Below, piece by piece: positions 1 to 8,324 of a stretch of DNA of 15,240 bases. The DNA is taken from NCBI GenBank assembly GCA_003105285.1, contig PQAN01000075.1, positions 3,954 to 19,193 of the forward strand, in the 5' to 3' direction. Positions within the stretch are counted from its first letter, which is position 1. Each line of letters starts with the position of its first letter. Under the pieces are notes generated by a model that saw only the letters and a program-made list of their open reading frames with translations, had not been told where the DNA came from and did no database searches. Made by a program: the position numbers and the translations under genes. This DNA is from Methylocystaceae bacterium (GTDB lineage Bacteria > Pseudomonadota > Alphaproteobacteria > Rhizobiales > Beijerinckiaceae).

Positions 1-920
1 TGCTGCGAGGAATTGCCGACCGAGGCGACCTGCGAATAGAAGATATGCCGCCAATCGGCGAGCAGAGTGACGTTCGGCAGGAGATCGTAGGCGAGGCCGG
101 CGGTCACGGTCGCCGGAATGTCGAAGCCGCCGCCTTCCGCGAACAGCCCGGAATATTTGTAGAATTTCGTCGTCCAGATCGGCGTCGACGCCGCGACGCC
201 GATGCGCAACTGGCTGGTGACGCTCCATTGCGCGCCCGCGCGCACGCCTGCGCCGACCGACCAGTTATAGCTGTGGTCGGAGAGATTGGCGCTGTCCAGG
301 GAGAAGGGCCCGAAGCCCGACAGCCCGCGCGCCTTGAAGATCTGAATGGCGAGAATGGGGGCGACGCCGACCGAAACGCTTCCGAACCGCTGCGCGTAGC
401 CCGCCGAGAGAAAGGCCTGGTTCAGATCGACGCCGGCGTTCCCGCCGCAATAGACGCCGGGATTGGGGCAAGCGAAGGGGTTGAAATAGAATTGACTGGC
501 GTAATTCTTCGAATAGGTCGTGTTCATCCCGCCGTTGCCATAGGCGGCGACGCCCCAGGCGGAGGTCTCGTCGATGGGGCGCGTATAGCCGGAGTAGGGG
601 ATGGGAAACAGCCCGCGCCCGCTCCTCACATCGCCTTGCGCGACGAAACCGGGGCCGGAGGTCGTATAGCCGCGGTCGGGCGAGAAGGCGGTCAAGCCGC
701 CGGTATATTGATGGCCGACATCGACGAGACCGGCGGGGTTGACCGACAGGGCCAGCGGGTCGCGCGAATCGGCGACGCCCGCGCCGGCCAGCGCTTTTTC
801 GCGCGCGCCATAGCCTTCGAGGAAATAACCTTCGGTCGCCCGCGCCGGCGGAGCGCCTGTCGCCGCGATCACGGTCAAAGCCGCGACCGTCATGGCCCAA
901 CGGAAATGCAGACTGGTCAT
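1..920 (-). CDS. FadL/OmpP1-type outer-membrane transport protein (3' end beyond window)
   Basis: Partial gene: 306 N-terminal codons are present and the C-terminus lies beyond position 1. ATG at 920-918 is preceded by a purine-rich GGGGGCG. Residues 1-28 are a Sec signal peptide ending APPARA, followed by a mature start TEGYFLEGYGAREKALAGAG and then the NPAGL motif. That combination is the N-terminal hatch signature of the FadL/OmpP1/TodX family (PF03349). Further on are alternating amphipathic strands and aromatic residues typical of a beta-barrel, plus a Cys-containing loop (CPNPGVYCGG). Family members are 14-strand barrels that take up long-chain fatty acids or other hydrophobic compounds; the substrate cannot be read here. 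Full-length members are roughly 400-450 residues, so about two thirds is visible. It is divergent from the YeeE/YedE pair with a 153-nt shared upstream region. Family assignment is firm; the ligand is unknown. Confidence 0.88.
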   Translation of the reverse strand, partial: MTSLHFRWAMTVAALTVIAATGAPPARATEGYFLEGYGAREKALAGAGVADSRDPLALSVNPAGLVDVGHQYTGGLTAFSPDRGYTTSGPGFVAQGDVRSGRGLFPIPYSGYTRPIDETSAWGVAAYGNGGMNTTYSKNYASQFYFNPFACPNPGVYCGGNAGVDLNQAFLSAGYAQRFGSVSVGVAPILAIQIFKARGLSGFGPFSLDSANLSDHSYNWSVGAGVRAGAQWSVTSQLRIGVAASTPIWTTKFYKYSGLFAEGGGFDIPATVTAGLAYDLLPNVTLLADWRHIFYSQVASVGNSSQ

Positions 921-943
921 CACGCCCCCGATTCTTTATTTTG

Positions 944-978
944 TCTATTAAATTAGCGATATAATGGACTATTAAAAT
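944..978 (+). promoter_or_regulatory. AT-rich promoter/operator region upstream of the YeeE/YedE pair
   Basis: A perfect TATAAT lies at 960-965 on the plus strand, about 108 nt before the first YeeE start, in a short AT-rich island within GC-rich DNA. It is overlapped by the inverted repeat ATTA-N6-TAAT (952-955 / 962-965) and flanked by direct repeats CTATTAAA at 945-952 and 969-976. No good -35 box is visible, so an activator or another sigma factor is possible. In many proteobacteria YeeE/YedE pairs are controlled by ArsR-type persulfide sensors (BigR/SqrR) that bind AT-rich inverted repeats overlapping the promoter. That link is inference; no such regulator is in this window. Confidence 0.35.
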
Positions 979-1073
979 GGTCAAGCCTCTGCTCCTGGGC
1001 GCAAGCCGGTCGTTGCGGGGGCGGCGCTCGGGGCGATTCGCGGAGGGCGTCGCGAAGAGAATAAGGTGAGGTC

Positions 1074-1505
1074 ATGCAAATCGACTGGACGCATTTCACG
1101 CCCTGGGAGTCGCTCGCCGGCGGCATGCTCATCGGGCTCGCCGCCGCACTGCTTCTTCTGCTCGTCGGACGCATATTCGGCGTCGCTGGAATCCTCGGCG
1201 GCGCCTTGACGAGCCGGGGGCCGGAATTCGGCTGGCGGGCGGCGGTCCTGCTCGGCCTCTTGGCCGCCCCGAGCGTGCTGAAGCTCGTCTTTGCGCCGAC
1301 GCCGCCAGTCATCGACGGTCCATGGACGCGCTTCGCCATCGCCGGCCTGCTCGTCGGTTTCGGCGCGCGTCTGGGCTCGGGCTGCACCAGCGGCCATGGC
1401 GTCTGCGGGCTCTCACGCCTGTCGCCGCGATCTCTCGTCGCCACGCTGACCTTCATGTCCGCGGGCGTCGCGACCGTCTATGTCGTCCGTCACATTTCGG
1501 GTTGA
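1074..1505 (+). CDS. YeeE/YedE family sulfur-compound transporter subunit A
   Basis: A 143-residue integral membrane protein with about four hydrophobic segments (near residues 12-32, 55-75, 85-103 and 121-139). It carries the diagnostic motif GSGCTSGHGVCGLSRLSPRS, with Cys104 and Cys111 on either side of the SGHG turn. YeeE/YedE (PF04143) proteins move thiosulfate or other sulfur compounds through a line of cysteines in the membrane. Split pairs of this size are often found beside sulfide/persulfide detoxification genes. ATG 1074 follows AAGGTGAGG at the right spacing. The second half of the transporter begins 9 nt after the stop, so the two are almost certainly one operon and one functional unit. 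No sulfurtransferase, SQR or persulfide dioxygenase is visible next to it, so the exact substrate is open. Confidence 0.88.
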   Translation: MQIDWTHFTPWESLAGGMLIGLAAALLLLLVGRIFGVAGILGGALTSRGPEFGWRAAVLLGLLAAPSVLKLVFAPTPPVIDGPWTRFAIAGLLVGFGARLGSGCTSGHGVCGLSRLSPRSLVATLTFMSAGVATVYVVRHISG

Positions 1506-1514
1506 GGAAACGCC

Positions 1515-1961
1515 ATGCCGCGCCTTTTCGTCTCATTCGCCGTCGGCCTGTTGTTCGGCGTCGGGCTTCATGTCTCGGGCATGACCTCGCCGAGCAAGGT
1601 TCTTGGCTTCCTCGATATTTTCGGTCCCTGGGACCCCTCGCTCGCGCTCGTCATGGGCGGCGCGGTGATGGTCGGACTCGTTGCCTTCCAGATCGCGCGC
1701 CGGCGCGAGCGGACGCTGCTCGGCGACGAATTGCGACTGCCGAGCGTCTCCGCGATCGATGCTCCGCTCGTAATCGGCAGTTTGATTTTCGGCGTCGGCT
1801 GGGGACTCTCGGGCATTTGTCCGGGGCCTGGCGTCGTGGACGTGGGCTTCTTCGATGCGAACGCTCTCGTGTTCGTTGTCGCTATGGCGGCCGGCATTGC
1901 GCTGGAGAAGCTCTTCGCGGACGCCGTTGCAGCGAGGCCGGCTGTCGAACAGGACGCTTGA
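1515..1961 (+). CDS. YeeE/YedE family (DUF6691-type) sulfur transporter subunit B
   Basis: A 148-residue membrane protein, the usual partner of the preceding gene. It starts with a hydrophobic segment and the motif GVGLHVSGMTSPSKVLGFLD. After further hydrophobic segments comes GLSGICPGPGVVDVG with Cys102, the conserved cysteine of the second half-transporter. ATG 1515 has GAGGAAA just upstream, overlapping the stop of subunit A, which suggests translational coupling. Together the two half-proteins resemble one full-length YeeE/YedE channel (about 290 residues total) with cysteines on both halves. The hydrophilic C-terminal tail (about residues 138-148) is probably cytoplasmic. Assignment to the family is firm; thiosulfate versus persulfide or other sulfur cargo cannot be told from sequence alone. 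Confidence 0.88.
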   Translation: MPRLFVSFAVGLLFGVGLHVSGMTSPSKVLGFLDIFGPWDPSLALVMGGAVMVGLVAFQIARRRERTLLGDELRLPSVSAIDAPLVIGSLIFGVGWGLSGICPGPGVVDVGFFDANALVFVVAMAAGIALEKLFADAVAARPAVEQDA

Positions 1962-2000
1962 GGGTCCTTGCTTTGTCGCGGCGTCGCCGCTTCATTTATC

Positions 2001-2038
2001 GAAAAAAAGCCCCGCTCGAACATTCGGGTCGAGCGGGG
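2001..2038 (-). terminator. Strong Rho-independent terminator, leftward
   Basis: A 10-bp perfect stem CCCCGCTCGA (2010-2019) / TCGAGCGGGG (2029-2038) with a 9-nt loop. Read on the minus strand it is followed directly by CTTTTTTTC (2009-2001). The U-tract exists only on the minus strand, so it stops transcription coming from the right, not the YeeE/YedE operon on the left. It ends either the DUF2946-like transcript or a separate small RNA. Confidence 0.8.
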
Positions 2039-2100
2039 AAGTCCGGGGGTCCACACGCGGTAAGGAGCTGCCGCGTGAAGTCATGCGCCTTTTTCCGACC
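2001..2100 (-). ncRNA. Candidate small RNA with anti-Shine-Dalgarno loop (5' end unknown)
   Basis: On the minus strand a 7-bp stem CACGCGG/CCGCGTG (2071-2077 / 2054-2060) presents a 10-nt loop containing CTCCTTA. This is followed after a short linker by the strong terminator at 2001-2038. The loop is complementary to the ideal SD UAAGGAG and matches the CUCCUU of the 16S rRNA 3' tail. Small RNAs of Rhizobiales that block translation often show such loops followed by an intrinsic terminator. No clear promoter is visible, so the 5' boundary given is arbitrary and the structure could simply be the 3' UTR of the gene to the right. I do not recognise a known Rfam family. Confidence 0.35.
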
Positions 2101-2199
2101 GCATCGCCGGCGTGAGAGCCTAGGCTCGACGCCGTTCACGAGTCTTCGAAAGGCGGCAAAACAAGCGATCGGTCGCGGGGCTTCTTTCGAGGCGCAATG

Positions 2200-2234
2200 A
2201 AAAAGAGCGCCGACGACCGATCGATGAGCGTCGG
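2200..2234 (-). terminator. Possible weak terminator after the DUF2946-like gene
   Basis: On the minus strand a 6-bp stem CCGACG/CGTCGG (2229-2234 / 2210-2215) with a 13-nt loop is followed, after five bases, by TTTTT (2204-2200). If it works, the DUF2946-like transcript ends here and the hairpins at 2001-2077 belong to another RNA. Confidence 0.3.
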
Positions 2235-2404
2235 AAATCAGCCGAGGGGAGGGGGATCGCTTCTCGGCTTTGCGGATGCGGGGAGGATCGGCCCGCGCCG
2301 CCCGACACTTTCGCCCTGGTTTCAGGCGAATTCTTCCTTGGTCCGATCATCGCTCGGCCGAGAGGGAAAACCGACGCGGCGCGGCCAGAGAAAGAAGAAG
2401 GGGG

Positions 2405-2803
2405 TCAGACGATGCGTGCGGGAGGCGCTCGCGCCGATCGCGGCCCCATTTCGGGCGCGTCATGAATCGCGCGGCCCGAATTAGCTGGCAGCGCGATGAT
2501 CGTCGGCGGCGTCGAGGCGAGAATCGAGACCGTCGCAGGACCCGCATCCGGCTCGACGGCGGCTTCATCATGAAGGATGCAGCAAGCGCCCGTGTGGTGG
2601 CGAACAGGAGCCTGGGGATCGCCCTTCGACGCGGCGTCCGCTTTCGCCGAGGAGCAGACGAGGTTCAAAAAGCCCGCGTTGTCCCCCGAGAACGATGCGC
2701 TCGCCGCCATGCCGGCGACCATCGTCTGCAATAGAAACAGCCCTGCGGCCGCGATCGTCATGATCGCCCGTCCGGCGCTTCCCTGCTTACGATTGAACGA
2801 CAT
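2405..2803 (-). CDS. Secreted Cys/His-rich DUF2946-like protein
   Basis: A 132-residue protein counted from ATG 2803; a GTG six codons upstream (2821) lacks an SD and is less likely. Residues 11-38 are a hydrophobic signal/anchor (IMTIAAAGLFLLQTMVAGMAA). The mature part has FLNLVCSS (Cys50) and a compact metal-like cluster HHTGACCILH (His69, His70, Cys74, Cys75, His78), then a Pro/Ala-rich tail. This pattern of one early Cys and a later H-CC-H group matches DUF2946-type periplasmic or membrane-linked proteins, which often lie near copper-handling genes. No copper gene is adjacent here, so a metal role is inference. It lies downstream of the YkgJ gene on the same strand with a 148-nt gap that contains a possible promoter (TTGACC 2863-2858, 18 nt, TAGCGT 2839-2834). 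Confidence 0.6.
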   Translation of the reverse strand: MSFNRKQGSAGRAIMTIAAAGLFLLQTMVAGMAASASFSGDNAGFLNLVCSSAKADAASKGDPQAPVRHHTGACCILHDEAAVEPDAGPATVSILASTPPTIIALPANSGRAIHDAPEMGPRSARAPPARIV

Positions 2804-2921
2804 CGAGTTGCATTCTCTCACGTTGCGGCGCCGACGCTACGTCGAAAGCATGACGCCGGTCAAGCCTCATTCGTCTTTCAATAGTTTGATACGATGCGCT
2901 TTGGCCGTATATTCACGCGGC

Positions 2922-2953
2922 GACGAAGCGAGGAGCGCCAGTCCCGCTTCGTC
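2922..2953 (-). other. Stem-loop overlapping the YkgJ stop codon
   Basis: A 9-bp perfect inverted repeat GACGAAGCG (2922-2930) / CGCTTCGTC (2945-2953), with three further inner pairs, spans the TGA of the YkgJ-family gene (2954-2952). No U-tract follows on either strand, so it is not a classical terminator. A 3'-end stabilising or processing hairpin is possible. Confidence 0.4.
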
Positions 2954-3695
2954 AACTCGCTTTGATGGCGTCGAATGTCGCCGCCATGTCCTGCGCGTTC
3001 ACTTCGGCGATCGCCGCTTCGAGAAACGGGTCCGCTCCCGAAAGCCACGCCTTTTCGGCGTCGGGATCGGAGAGAGCGATCGCGATCGCCCTGTTGAGTT
3101 CGTAGAGGCGCCAAGCGAGGCCGGCGTCGCGCAGCGCGGACAGCAGCGCGTTCTGCACGAGGCTGCGAACGACGAGATGCGGCTCCGACACTTTCGCATC
3201 GACGCCGCGCCCGGTCGCGGCGTCGAAGCAGGCGCGCTTGTCGTAGGACGCATGTCCGCGGCAGGCGAGCGGGCGCACATTATAGACGAGACAGCTTCCG
3301 TTCTCGATGAATGGGCAACGCCGGCGCAAGGCCATGCGCCGCTTCTCGTCCAGTCCGCGCGTGACCGCGTCTTCGTCCGCTATGCGGCGCGCCAGATCGA
3401 CGCCGAGCTTCGCATAGGCCGGTCGGGTCGCGATGATATATTGGGCGACGAGCAGCGCTTCCGGGGCGGAGGCGACGACGCGGAGCGTGCAGCAGGCGGC
3501 GCAGCCTTCGTGACAGGCGAGCGCGGGCATCCCCTCCGCCTGGATGGAGACATTGCCGTCGAAGCTGTCGAACGCTTGGGCCGATAATTCCCTCACCAAG
3601 GTCGGCGCGGCGCGGCGCGCGCGAATCGTCGCCACGAAGGCGCCGTGCAGCGCCTTGAAAAATTCCAGCGGCCCATTGTCCTCACCCGTCGCCAT
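2952..3695 (-). CDS. YkgJ family cysteine-cluster protein
   Basis: A 247-residue cytosolic protein of the zinc/iron-chelating CxxCxxCC family (PF03692). The signature is CHEGCAACC: Cys61, Cys65, Cys68, Cys69. It is followed by a second set in CPFIENGSC (Cys127, Cys135), RPLACRGH (Cys145, His148) and KRAC (Cys156). Eight cysteines in this order are the family pattern and would hold a metal or Fe-S centre. The biochemical role of the family is poorly known. N- and C-terminal parts (about 1-55 and 165-247) are helical extensions. ATG 3695 has GAGACGAGG upstream at good spacing. It is divergent from the acyl-ligase fusion gene (228-nt shared region) and precedes the DUF2946-like gene on the same strand; both neighbours downstream and upstream give no clear functional link. 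Confidence 0.88.
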   Translation of the reverse strand: MATGEDNGPLEFFKALHGAFVATIRARRAAPTLVRELSAQAFDSFDGNVSIQAEGMPALACHEGCAACCTLRVVASAPEALLVAQYIIATRPAYAKLGVDLARRIADEDAVTRGLDEKRRMALRRRCPFIENGSCLVYNVRPLACRGHASYDKRACFDAATGRGVDAKVSEPHLVVRSLVQNALLSALRDAGLAWRLYELNRAIAIALSDPDAEKAWLSGADPFLEAAIAEVNAQDMAATFDAIKAS

Positions 3696-3923
3696 GAAAG
3701 CCTCGTCTCTCGGGTCTCGATCCGATCCTATAGAGGAACGAGCCGCCTCTGGGCAGTCGGACCCCGCAAAAGCATAACCCCGCGGCGTAGCGGGATCAGG
3801 CTTTGATTTCCCTGCCCGTCTCTCTATCTTCTATGAAGATCGGCTTCGAAAGAGCCGGCGCCCCGAGGGATTGCGCGACGCAATCGGCAAGGACAGGGCG
3901 CAACGCTTCGCTCGAGCGCCGCC

Positions 3924-6782
<2,859 letters not shown>

Positions 6783-6785
<3 letters not shown>

Positions 6786-6887
6786 AGCGTTTGCAGCCGA
6801 AGTGGAAACCGGTTCGGCGTCGGAAACGCGTCAAAACAAGAGGCTGGAGTCTTTTCCGTGTTTCGATGAAACACGGAAAAGACTCTA
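6783..6887. repeat. Rhizobiales-type palindromic intergenic mosaic element (RIME-like)
   Basis: A compact palindromic unit bounded by TAGAG (6783-6787) and CTCTA (6883-6887). The left half is a nested hairpin: GCGTTT (6787-6792) pairs with AAACGC (6824-6829), and inside it CCGAA (6797-6801) pairs with TTCGG (6813-6817). The middle is CGTCAAAACAAGAGGCTGGAG. The right half is an 18-bp perfect hairpin, 6847-6864 with 6868-6885 and a GAT loop. The wording GTGGAAACCGGTTCGG and AAACGCGTCAAAACAAG is what I recall of the RIME class scattered between genes in Rhizobiales. Because it ends convergent genes it may also act as a bidirectional 3' end. Only one copy is in this window. Confidence 0.75.
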
Positions 6888-6926
6888 GGCGGCCAGACGA
6901 TATTGCCGACCGCCCACCGCCCCCAT

Positions 6927-7244
6927 TCACTCCTCCTCGCCGAAGCGATTGCCGACGAGCTGCGCCAGCGCCTCGATCGCTTCGTTCGCCTGCCGGCCGG
7001 AAGCGGTCACGGTAATCGTCGACCCTTGCGCGGCGCCGAGCGTCAATATGCCCATGATCGAGCTGCCGCCGACGGTGTCGCCGCATTTGGACACCGTGAT
7101 CTCGGCTTCGTAACGTTCGCAGCACTGCACGAACTTGGCGGTGGCGCGGGCGTGCAGTCCTTTGCGGTTGACGATGACGAGGTCGCGCACGACGGCCTCG
7201 GCGCTTCGCGTGTCGGCGTCGGCAGGGAAAATTCGATCGTTCAT
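6927..7244 (-). CDS. HPr-type phosphocarrier protein (regulatory PTS)
   Basis: A 105-residue HPr with a 16-20 residue N-terminal extension. The active-site motif is NRKGLHARATAKF with His31 as the phosphorylation site. The regulatory motif is GGSSIMGILTL with Ser62, exactly 31 residues later, as His15 and Ser46 are spaced in Gram-positive HPr. Ser62 is therefore the likely target of the HPr kinase encoded in the same block. Its start overlaps the EIIA stop in ATGA (7244-7241), indicating translational coupling. No sugar permease or enzyme I is in the window. This fits the alphaproteobacterial regulatory PTS, in which HPr and EIIA-Man signal carbon/nitrogen state and do not import sugar. It is the last gene of the leftward block and ends shortly before the mosaic repeat. 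Confidence 0.93.
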   Translation of the reverse strand: MNDRIFPADADTRSAEAVVRDLVIVNRKGLHARATAKFVQCCERYEAEITVSKCGDTVGGSSIMGILTLGAAQGSTITVTASGRQANEAIEALAQLVGNRFGEEE

Positions 7245-7642
7245 TTGGCGTTGAGAACCCTGCTCGCGACATAGACATATTTGCGCCCGGCGTCCTGAGC
7301 CTGGAGCACGGCCTGCTCCAGGGGGGTGTTCTCGCGGACCGAGGCGAGCTTGATCAGCATGGGGAGATTGACGCCCGCCAGCACCTCGACCTTGCCGCCG
7401 TTCATGACGGAAATCGCCAGATTGGACGGCGTGCCGCCGAACATGTCCGTCAAGACGACGACGCCGTCCCCCGTGTCCGCCTCGGCGATGGCGTCGATGA
7501 TCTCGCGACGACGGCGCTCCATATCGTCCTCGGGGCCGATCGAAATCGAGACGATCTGTTTTTGCGGACCGACCACGTGTTCCAGCGCCGCGCGAAACTC
7601 CGTGGCGAGGTGGCCATGGGTCACCAGGACCATTCCGATCAT
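7241..7642 (-). CDS. PTS EIIA component, mannose type (regulatory)
   Basis: A 133-residue stand-alone EIIA of the mannose family (PF03610). The N-terminus MIGMVLVTHGHLA contains the phosphorylated His9. The second signature, VVVLTDMFGGTPSNLA near residues 61-76, is the conserved DxFGGTPxN of the active site. It receives phosphate from HPr. In Rhizobiales this orphan EIIA is thought to act as a signalling output, since no EIIB/EIIC partner is encoded nearby. HPr follows with a 4-nt overlap. The 187-nt gap to hprK upstream is longer than other joints of the block, so an extra promoter may drive the EIIA-HPr pair. None is convincing by eye; TTGCCA about 140 nt upstream is the best -35. Confidence 0.92.
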   Translation of the reverse strand: MIGMVLVTHGHLATEFRAALEHVVGPQKQIVSISIGPEDDMERRRREIIDAIAEADTGDGVVVLTDMFGGTPSNLAISVMNGGKVEVLAGVNLPMLIKLASVRENTPLEQAVLQAQDAGRKYVYVASRVLNAK

Positions 7643-7829
7643 TCGAAGCTACCGCTCATGAAGACCGTCTCGCGAGAGAACGAGGACGTCGAAACCAGGG
7701 AACCGACGCAAGACCGGCGTGACGGCGCCCCAACAATAGTAACGCGAATGTCGTCTCGGCGTTCGCGGCGTTTCGGGCGCCATTTTGTGCGATGCGGCGC
7801 AATTGGCAAGCGAAAACCTCTATCTCATG

Positions 7830-8324
7830 CTAAAATGCTACAAACTCATGAATAAATGAGAAAATCTTTCTGGCTGCGCCGGTCTCGAACGCGTCGACTC
7901 TCAACCGCGGCAGCGCGACGCCGCAGAGTTCCGTCTCGGCGGGCTCGTCCAGCGGATATCGCTGCGGCGCGGGAGCGCCCTGTCCGGAAAGGTCGACGAC
8001 GCATCTGATGACCCCCGCTGGTTCGTAAGGCATGGGCAGAATTCCGACGCCGCGCTCTTCTATCGCGCCGGCGATTTTCGGGTGAGGGCGCGCCACCAGC
8101 CGGCCGTGGCGATTGACGAGCTCCACTCTGTCGTCGCCGATGAGGCGGGCGAACAGGCGTTCTCCGCCGGCGCGGGCGATCAATTCGCGGGTCGAGGAGC
8201 TCTTGCCGCTGCCCGACGGACCGCGCAGCAGAACGCCCGCCGAGCCGACGAGCAGGGCGCTGGCGTGGATCATGCGCCGGTTCTCGCCGGACTTGTCGAC
8301 GTCGCGGATGCGCCGGCCCGTCAT
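7830..8324 (-). CDS. hprK: HPr(Ser) kinase/phosphorylase, short alphaproteobacterial form
   Basis: A 164-residue protein holding only the C-terminal catalytic half of HPrK. It has a Walker A motif GPSGSGKSS (residues 35-43) and GDDRV (63-67), the aspartate-containing catalytic segment of the family. The N-terminal regulatory domain of the roughly 310-residue Gram-positive enzyme is absent, as is normal in alphaproteobacteria. It phosphorylates HPr on the regulatory serine and may reverse the reaction. ATG 8324 overlaps the chvG stop (ATGA). An alternative start at Met18 (8273), giving MIHASALLVG, matches the usual start of short HPrK proteins, so residues 1-17 may not be translated. Position between chvG and the EIIA-HPr pair is the conserved Rhizobiales order and supports the name. 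Confidence 0.9.
   Translation of the reverse strand: MTGRRIRDVDKSGENRRMIHASALLVGSAGVLLRGPSGSGKSSSTRELIARAGGERLFARLIGDDRVELVNRHGRLVARPHPKIAGAIEERGVGILPMPYEPAGVIRCVVDLSGQGAPAPQRYPLDEPAETELCGVALPRLRVDAFETGAARKIFSFIHEFVAF

Larger units (their letters stand above)
1962..2404. other. Gene-poor region with leftward hairpins
   Basis: No open frame here looks like protein: the available ones are Arg/Ser-rich shadows without ribosome-binding sites. It contains terminator-like hairpins oriented leftward (2001-2038 and 2200-2234), a 7-bp stem with an anti-SD-like loop (2054-2077), and the perfect 12-bp palindrome GAGCCTAGGCTC (2116-2127). It probably holds the 3' ends of transcripts coming from the right and perhaps a small RNA. 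Confidence 0.6.

Noticed and set aside
265..984. 239-codon minus-strand frame overlapping the FadL-type gene
   Set aside because: Same strand but different frame; Arg-rich, without the signal peptide and NPAGL motif that mark the true frame from 920.
2270..2734. Plus-strand frames opposite the DUF2946-like gene
   Set aside because: Arg-rich with no SD and no motif; the minus-strand frame has a signal peptide and Cys/His cluster.
3778..3793. CCCGC-N6-GCGGG hairpin between the YkgJ gene and the fusion gene
   Set aside because: Only 5 bp with no T-run and no link to a start or stop; expected by chance in GC-rich DNA.
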